Shown here: positions 7,753 through 11,662 of the stretch, piece by piece | How positions within the stretch are numbered: the first letter of the stretch is position 1 | Layout of the letters: every line of letters begins with the position of its first letter | DNA from: an uncultured Actinomyces sp. | GTDB taxonomy: Bacteria; Actinomycetota; Actinomycetes; Actinomycetales; Actinomycetaceae | Reading direction: 5' to 3' | Length of the DNA stretch: 11,662 bases | Assembly: GCA_938030835.1 (NCBI GenBank) | Contig: CALHID010000171.1 | Span: 1-11,662 of the forward strand | Program-made: the position numbers and the translations under genes | Notes under the pieces: model-generated | What the model saw: only the letters and a program-made list of their open reading frames with translations | Databases searched by the model: none | What the model was told of the DNA's origin: nothing

Positions 7753-9099
7753 ATGGGCGCAATTGAGGCAACGGACACCGATTACCAGAACTCTTGGGCA
7801 TTTGAGACCAAGCAAATTCACGCGGGTTGGGACCGCGATCCCCAGACCGGTGCAACTTCCATCCCGATTCTTCAGACCACTTCATTTGCCTTTGACTCTG
7901 CGGAACGCGCTGCAGCTCGCTTCGCACTTCAAGAACTTGGCCCCATCTACACTCGCTTGGGCAACCCAACAAATGATTACGTCGAGGCCCGAATCGCTGC
8001 CCTCGAAGGTGGCGTTGGTGCGCTTCTGACTTCCTCTGGCCAATCTGCAATTACTATTGCAATCCTGAACCTGGCATCTGCGGGGAACAATATCGTTGCT
8101 TCGCCTTCGCTTTACGGTGGTTCAACTTCGCTGCTCAACAACACCCTGCGTCGCCTCGGAATCGATGCCCGCTTTGTTCACGATCCCTACGATGTGGACG
8201 AATGGCTGTCTCTTGCCGACGAGAACACCGTTGCCTTCTACGGTGAAACCATCCCCAACCCCAAGGGCGACATCTTTGACATTGAGAAGATCGCACAGGC
8301 CGCACACTCCGTTGGCGTTCCGCTGATCGTCGACAACACTGTCGCCACCCCGTACCTGACCAGGCCAATCGAATGGGGCGCCGACATTGTCGTTCACTCG
8401 GCCACGAAGTACCTGGGCGGACACGGAACCGCAATTTCGGGTGCAATCGTCGATGCCGGTAACTTCGACTACACGAAGGACCCGAAGCGTTTCCCCGGTT
8501 TCAACGAACCCGAATCTTCCTACGCCGGCCTTGTTTTCGGACATGACTTGGGCGCTGAGAAGCTCGGAGCAAACCTCTCCTACATCATTCGCGCACGTGC
8601 AATTGGCCTGCGAGATGTCGGCTGTGCTCCCTCGCCCTTCAACTCCTTCCTCATTGAGCAGGGCATCCAGACCCTGTCGCTGCGCGTTGAGCGCCACGTT
8701 GACAATGCACTGAAGGTTGCGAAGTTCCTCGAGGCCCACCCGCAGGTTGAATCCGTGAACTACGCGGGCCTCGAGTCCTCGCCCTACTACGAGCTCCACC
8801 AGAAGTACAACCCCCGCGGTGCCGGTGGTCTACTCTCCTTCGTCATCAAGGGTGGCCTCGAAGCTGGAACCTCATTTGCGACCTCGCTCAAGCTTCTCCC
8901 GACGGTTGCAAATATCGGCGATGCGAAGTCCCTGGTTATTCACCCCGCATCTACCACTCACTCTCAGCTCAACGAGGAACAGCTGCGCGCCGCAGGAATT
9001 GAACCTGGAACTGTTCGCCTGTCTATTGGTATTGAGAACGTCAACGACATCATTGCCGATTTGACGCAGGGCTTCGAGGCCGTGGCACACTTGGCATAA
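7753..9099 (+). CDS. metY: O-acetylhomoserine sulfhydrylase
   Basis: 448 residues, a typical length for MetY of the Cys/Met-metabolism PLP family. It makes L-homocysteine (and acetate) from O-acetyl-L-homoserine and sulfide in the cytosol. Visible features are QTTSFAFDS (41-49), YTRLGNPTNDYVE (66-78), the cofactor phosphate loop SSGQSA (94-99), Tyr121 that stacks on PLP, Asp194 in DNTVATP, and the PLP lysine Lys219 in VHSATKYLGGHG. The long form and the insert near 245-280 (PGFNEPESSYAGLVF) favour MetY over the shorter MetB/MetC enzymes. It starts behind a strong AGGAG, and metX follows 42 bases after its stop, so the two enzymes of the direct sulfhydrylation route are almost surely one operon. 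Its long upstream region may carry the methionine control. Confidence 0.95.
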   Translation: MGAIEATDTDYQNSWAFETKQIHAGWDRDPQTGATSIPILQTTSFAFDSAERAAARFALQELGPIYTRLGNPTNDYVEARIAALEGGVGALLTSSGQSAITIAILNLASAGNNIVASPSLYGGSTSLLNNTLRRLGIDARFVHDPYDVDEWLSLADENTVAFYGETIPNPKGDIFDIEKIAQAAHSVGVPLIVDNTVATPYLTRPIEWGADIVVHSATKYLGGHGTAISGAIVDAGNFDYTKDPKRFPGFNEPESSYAGLVFGHDLGAEKLGANLSYIIRARAIGLRDVGCAPSPFNSFLIEQGIQTLSLRVERHVDNALKVAKFLEAHPQVESVNYAGLESSPYYELHQKYNPRGAGGLLSFVIKGGLEAGTSFATSLKLLPTVANIGDAKSLVIHPASTTHSQLNEEQLRAAGIEPGTVRLSIGIENVNDIIADLTQGFEAVAHLA

Positions 9100-9141
9100 G
9101 GCTGCTCGCGCAACGGTCGCTCGGACAGTAAGGAGAACACC

Positions 9142-10302
9142 ATGAATCGACGCACACTGGGACCCATCCCCGTAAGCGGCGCATGGACGCCCCAAGACCC
9201 CATCGCATTCCGTAAGTTTGCGCAGTTGGGGCCGCTACGCCTCGAAAATGGCTCCTTCCTGCCCGAAGTGACCCTTGCATACGAAACCCTCGGGACTCTC
9301 AACGAGGACCGCTCCAATGCAATCCTCGTTCTGCACGCACTGACTGGTGATGCGCATATTTCCGGCCCCACAGCTCCCGGCCAGTCAACCGCCGGTTGGT
9401 GGGAAGAAGCCGTTGGTCCGGGTAAGCCATTGGATCCCGAGCGCTATTTCATTGTCGTCCCCAACGTCCTCGGTGGCTGCCAGGGGAGTACCGGTCCGTC
9501 CTCGGCCGCGCCTGACGGGCAGCCGTGGGGATCGCGATTCCCCATTATTTCCACCCGGGATCAGGTTCTTGCCGAGGCCAGACTGGCCGATTACCTCGGC
9601 ATCCCGACGTGGAATGCGGTCGTGGGTGCCTCCCTGGGCGGGCACCGCGCTCTGGAGTGGGCCGTCACCTACCCGCTGCGCTGCGAGCGATTGATCGTTG
9701 TCGCCTCGGGAGCGTGCACGAATGCCGAGCGGGCTGCGTGGGCGCACACGCAGATTCGTGCAGTTGAATTGGATCCAAACTGGAATGGCGGCGACTACTA
9801 CGACCAAGAGGAAGGGCCTCACGCTGGCCTGTCTCTTGCCCGTCAGATCGCGCACACGACCTATCGCTGTCCTCACGAGCTGGATGCGCGTTTTGGTCGT
9901 GCACCTCAAGATGGTGAAGACGTACTCAGTGGTGGGCGTCTGGCCGTCGAGTCCTACTTGGATTACCACGGTGCGAAGCTTGTTCGTCGATTTGATGCCG
10001 GGTCCTATGTATCCCTGTGCCGCACCATGCTCAGCTACGACATCGGTCGCGATCGTGGAGGAATTACCGAGGCCCTGCGGCAAATTACCGCACAGAGCCT
10101 GATTGTTTCAGTAGATTCGGATCGTTTGTTCTTTGCAAAAGAGGGATTTGCGATCGCTGAAGGAATCACGGGCGCAAAGTTTGAATGTATTTCCTCTCCT
10201 CATGGGCACGACGGCTTCCTGATCGAGTACGAACAACTCAACCGGATGCTCTCAGAATTCCTGGAAAACCAGTCATCTTTCGTTGATTCTGCGGCGCTCT
10301 AA
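9142..10302 (+). CDS. metX: Homoserine O-acetyltransferase
   Basis: 386 residues, alpha/beta-hydrolase fold, usual MetX length. It transfers acetyl from acetyl-CoA to L-homoserine, giving the substrate for MetY. Motifs are HALTGDAH (65-72), NVLGGCQGSTGPSS (108-121), the nucleophile elbow GASLGG with Ser164, and Asp327 (in VDSDRLF) and His356 (in SPHGHDGFL) to complete the triad. The elbow reads GASLGG where many relatives have GGSMGG; the serine is kept. The start at 9142 has AAGGAG (9130-9135) 6 bases upstream. Some enzymes named MetX use succinyl-CoA, and the acyl donor cannot be proved from sequence alone. Pairing with metY supports the acetyl route, as does the GCQGSTGP region. Confidence 0.94.
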   Translation: MNRRTLGPIPVSGAWTPQDPIAFRKFAQLGPLRLENGSFLPEVTLAYETLGTLNEDRSNAILVLHALTGDAHISGPTAPGQSTAGWWEEAVGPGKPLDPERYFIVVPNVLGGCQGSTGPSSAAPDGQPWGSRFPIISTRDQVLAEARLADYLGIPTWNAVVGASLGGHRALEWAVTYPLRCERLIVVASGACTNAERAAWAHTQIRAVELDPNWNGGDYYDQEEGPHAGLSLARQIAHTTYRCPHELDARFGRAPQDGEDVLSGGRLAVESYLDYHGAKLVRRFDAGSYVSLCRTMLSYDIGRDRGGITEALRQITAQSLIVSVDSDRLFFAKEGFAIAEGITGAKFECISSPHGHDGFLIEYEQLNRMLSEFLENQSSFVDSAAL

Positions 10303-10413
10303 CGGCGTCAAAGGACGTAAATTTATTTCTTATGTGAGGCCTGAGCTAGGCACAGCTCATTCATAGAGTCCGCTGGCTCAATTGGATCATCACGATCCAC
10401 GAAAGGACCTCAC
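10303..10413 (+). other. Gap between metX and the lipoprotein, with two hairpins
   Basis: TGAGCT (10342-10347) pairs with AGCTCA (10354-10359) over a 6-base loop, and GGATC (10384-10388) pairs with GATCC (10394-10398) over a 5-base loop. Neither is followed by a U-run, so no intrinsic terminator is evident after metX. AAAGGA (10402-10407) lies 6 bases before the ATG at 10414. The AT-rich stretch 10318-10335 might hold a promoter, but no clear -35/-10 pair is seen. Confidence 0.5.
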
Positions 10414-11662
10414 ATGAAAACGCCAGCATCGACTCTTGTACGGTTATCAGCCGTAGCCGCGGTCGGCGCGCTCGCACTGAGCGCTTGCTCATCGACTTCC
10501 GGCACCGCAACCTCGGCCTCGTCGGCCGTCACTGCGAAGGCTGCCTCTAGTTCCTCGGTATCCGCCGACTCCGGGACTGTCATTGCTCCCCCGAGTGCTG
10601 CCGAGGCCTTGGCTGCCAACGCGAAAGCCTCTCATGTTGAGGACAGCGAATGGGATGCGTCTTCGGCTCAGACCATTACTTTGAATGGCAGTAGCGCGAG
10701 TACCTCAGCATCCGGAGTGAAGGTCGATGGCTCCACGGTGACGATCACCGAGGCTGGCGTCTACAAGCTCTCGGGCACCTTGAATGGACAGGTCAAGGTC
10801 GAAGCGGCGAAAGATGCTCGCGTTGTGTTGATCCTTGATGGAGCGACCATCACCAACTCTTCTGGGAGCGCGATCAATGTGGTCTCAGCAGATGATGTTG
10901 TCCTGTCATTGAATGGTTCAAACACCGTCACTGATGGAACTCCCTCGGATACGAATGCTGAGGACAACGCGGCGATTTACTCCGATGCCGACCTCACCAT
11001 TACGGGTAGTGGTTCACTGACGGTCAATGCCAACTACAACGACGGCATTACCAGCAAGGACGACCTCTACATTCTGTCGGGTAACATCACGGTCACCTCG
11101 AAGGACGATGCGCTACGTGGCAAGGACTCGCTGACCGTTGCCGGCGGAACTATCAAGGTCACTTCAGGAGGGGACGGCCTGAAGTCTGACCAAGATAGCG
11201 ATACCACCAAGGGCTACGTCAATATCACCGGAGGCACCATCGAAATCACCTCAACGGGTGATGGTATCCAGGGTGAAACTGACGTCATCATCACCGGCGG
11301 TGATACGACGATCATTGCCGGTGGCGGGGCCTCGTCTGGAAAGGACTCCAACAATTCCACCAAGGGAATTAAGGCTGGTGTCTTCCTGATCGAAGACGGT
11401 GGCGAAGTCACGATTGACTCCGGTGACGATGGTTTGCACTCCGATGGTGCAATCCGACTGACTTCGGGAACGATTGTTGCGTCAACCGCTGACGATGGTA
11501 TTCACGCAGAAGGTGCGGCTGTTCTTGACGGTGCGAAGGTCACCGTGGAGCAGTCCAATGAAGCCCTTGAAGGCGGTTTGATCACCATCTCCAATGGCGA
11601 GGTCAATCTGACCTCCAGTGACGACGGTATCAACGGCTCAGGTTCGACCACCGTTGCGGCTG
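10414..11662 (+). CDS. Secreted lipoprotein with Cthe_2159-type carbohydrate-binding beta-helix, 3' end outside window
   Basis: 416 residues are visible and the frame is open at the window edge. Residues 1-24 are a lipoprotein signal peptide (basic start, hydrophobic core, lipobox LSAC with Cys25), so the mature protein should be lipid-anchored to the outer face of the membrane. Residues 26-80 are a Ser/Ala/Thr-rich linker. From about 85 the protein is a right-handed parallel beta-helix: nine DDGI-like turns recur about every 22 residues from 209 onward. This fits the Cthe_2159 domain (formerly DUF4353), whose founding member binds cellulose and polygalacturonate and binds calcium. Here the ligand is probably a host or biofilm polysaccharide (inference). 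The start has AAAGGA 6 bases upstream. In other Gram-positives such proteins are often near VTC-type polyphosphate polymerase and DUF4956 genes; whether that holds here lies beyond the window. It probably has no link to methionine synthesis. Confidence 0.85.
   Translation, partial: MKTPASTLVRLSAVAAVGALALSACSSTSGTATSASSAVTAKAASSSSVSADSGTVIAPPSAAEALAANAKASHVEDSEWDASSAQTITLNGSSASTSASGVKVDGSTVTITEAGVYKLSGTLNGQVKVEAAKDARVVLILDGATITNSSGSAINVVSADDVVLSLNGSNTVTDGTPSDTNAEDNAAIYSDADLTITGSGSLTVNANYNDGITSKDDLYILSGNITVTSKDDALRGKDSLTVAGGTIKVTSGGDGLKSDQDSDTTKGYVNITGGTIEITSTGDGIQGETDVIITGGDTTIIAGGGASSGKDSNNSTKGIKAGVFLIEDGGEVTIDSGDDGLHSDGAIRLTSGTIVASTADDGIHAEGAAVLDGAKVTVEQSNEALEGGLITISNGEVNLTSSDDGINGSGSTTVAA
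11038..11643 (+). repeat. Beta-helix coil repeats, 22-residue (66-base) period
   Basis: Turn motifs at residues about 209 NDGITSK, 231 DDALRGK, 253 GDGLKSD, 282 GDGIQGE, 316 TKGIKAG, 338 DDGLHSD, 360 DDGIHAE, 382 NEALEGG and 403 DDGINGS. Most steps are 21-22 residues; extra loops of 7 and 12 residues enlarge the steps before 282 and 316. The repeat is at protein level, with degenerate DNA. Acidic turns stacked along one edge would suit calcium binding. Confidence 0.65.

Noticed and set aside
8122..8799. A 225-codon open frame on the minus strand inside metY
   Set aside because: It mirrors a clear MetY coding sequence with all its motifs and has no ribosome binding site or family match.
9385..10083. 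A 232-codon open frame on the minus strand inside metX
   Set aside because: It is antisense to a complete MetX with its catalytic triad; nothing supports it as a gene.

Overview
The window looks like chromosomal DNA of a moderately GC-rich actinobacterium. The best guess is the Actinomycetaceae (Actinomyces/Schaalia-like). This rests on the actinobacterial style of LeuB, MetX and MetY, a DUF559-type protein of actinobacterial character, and several starts without a clear Shine-Dalgarno. The taxonomic call is inference; no rRNA or marker gene is present.

Left part (1-3362, minus strand): an accessory block, visibly AT-richer over 1-2205 than the rest. Reading along the minus strand, it holds a DUF559/restriction-endonuclease-fold protein, an unrecognised 237-residue protein, a MazG-like nucleotide pyrophosphohydrolase, and the first 393 residues of a GIY-YIG nuclease fused to a Schlafen-group-3 (DUF2075) helicase. 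The last three are packed with a 4-base gap and a 14-base overlap, so they look like one operon and a candidate nucleic-acid/nucleotide defence module.

Middle (3363-3844): a gene-free stretch holding six degenerate copies of an 18-20 base element, three on each strand, facing away from each other. It ends at the leuB start.

Centre (3845-7380, plus strand): a 660-codon frame reads as 3-isopropylmalate dehydrogenase (LeuB) joined in frame to a MalY/PatB-type PLP C-S lyase. Both partners lack their joined ends. It is followed by an NhaC-family sodium-coupled transporter and a strong intrinsic terminator. The lyase plus NhaC pairing suggests uptake and breakdown or recycling of a sulfur amino acid.

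Right (7381-11662, plus strand): a 372-base leader region with palindromes, hairpins and a possible structured RNA precedes metY and metX, which together make homocysteine from homoserine by acetylation and direct sulfhydrylation. A short gap with two hairpins leads to a secreted lipoprotein, cut by the window edge, with a 22-residue-period parallel beta-helix of the Cthe_2159 carbohydrate-binding type.

The right two thirds is therefore branched-chain and sulfur amino-acid metabolism. The most unusual points are the leuB-malY fusion, the minus-strand MazG/GIY-YIG-helicase operon, the divergent repeat cluster, and the structured metY leader.
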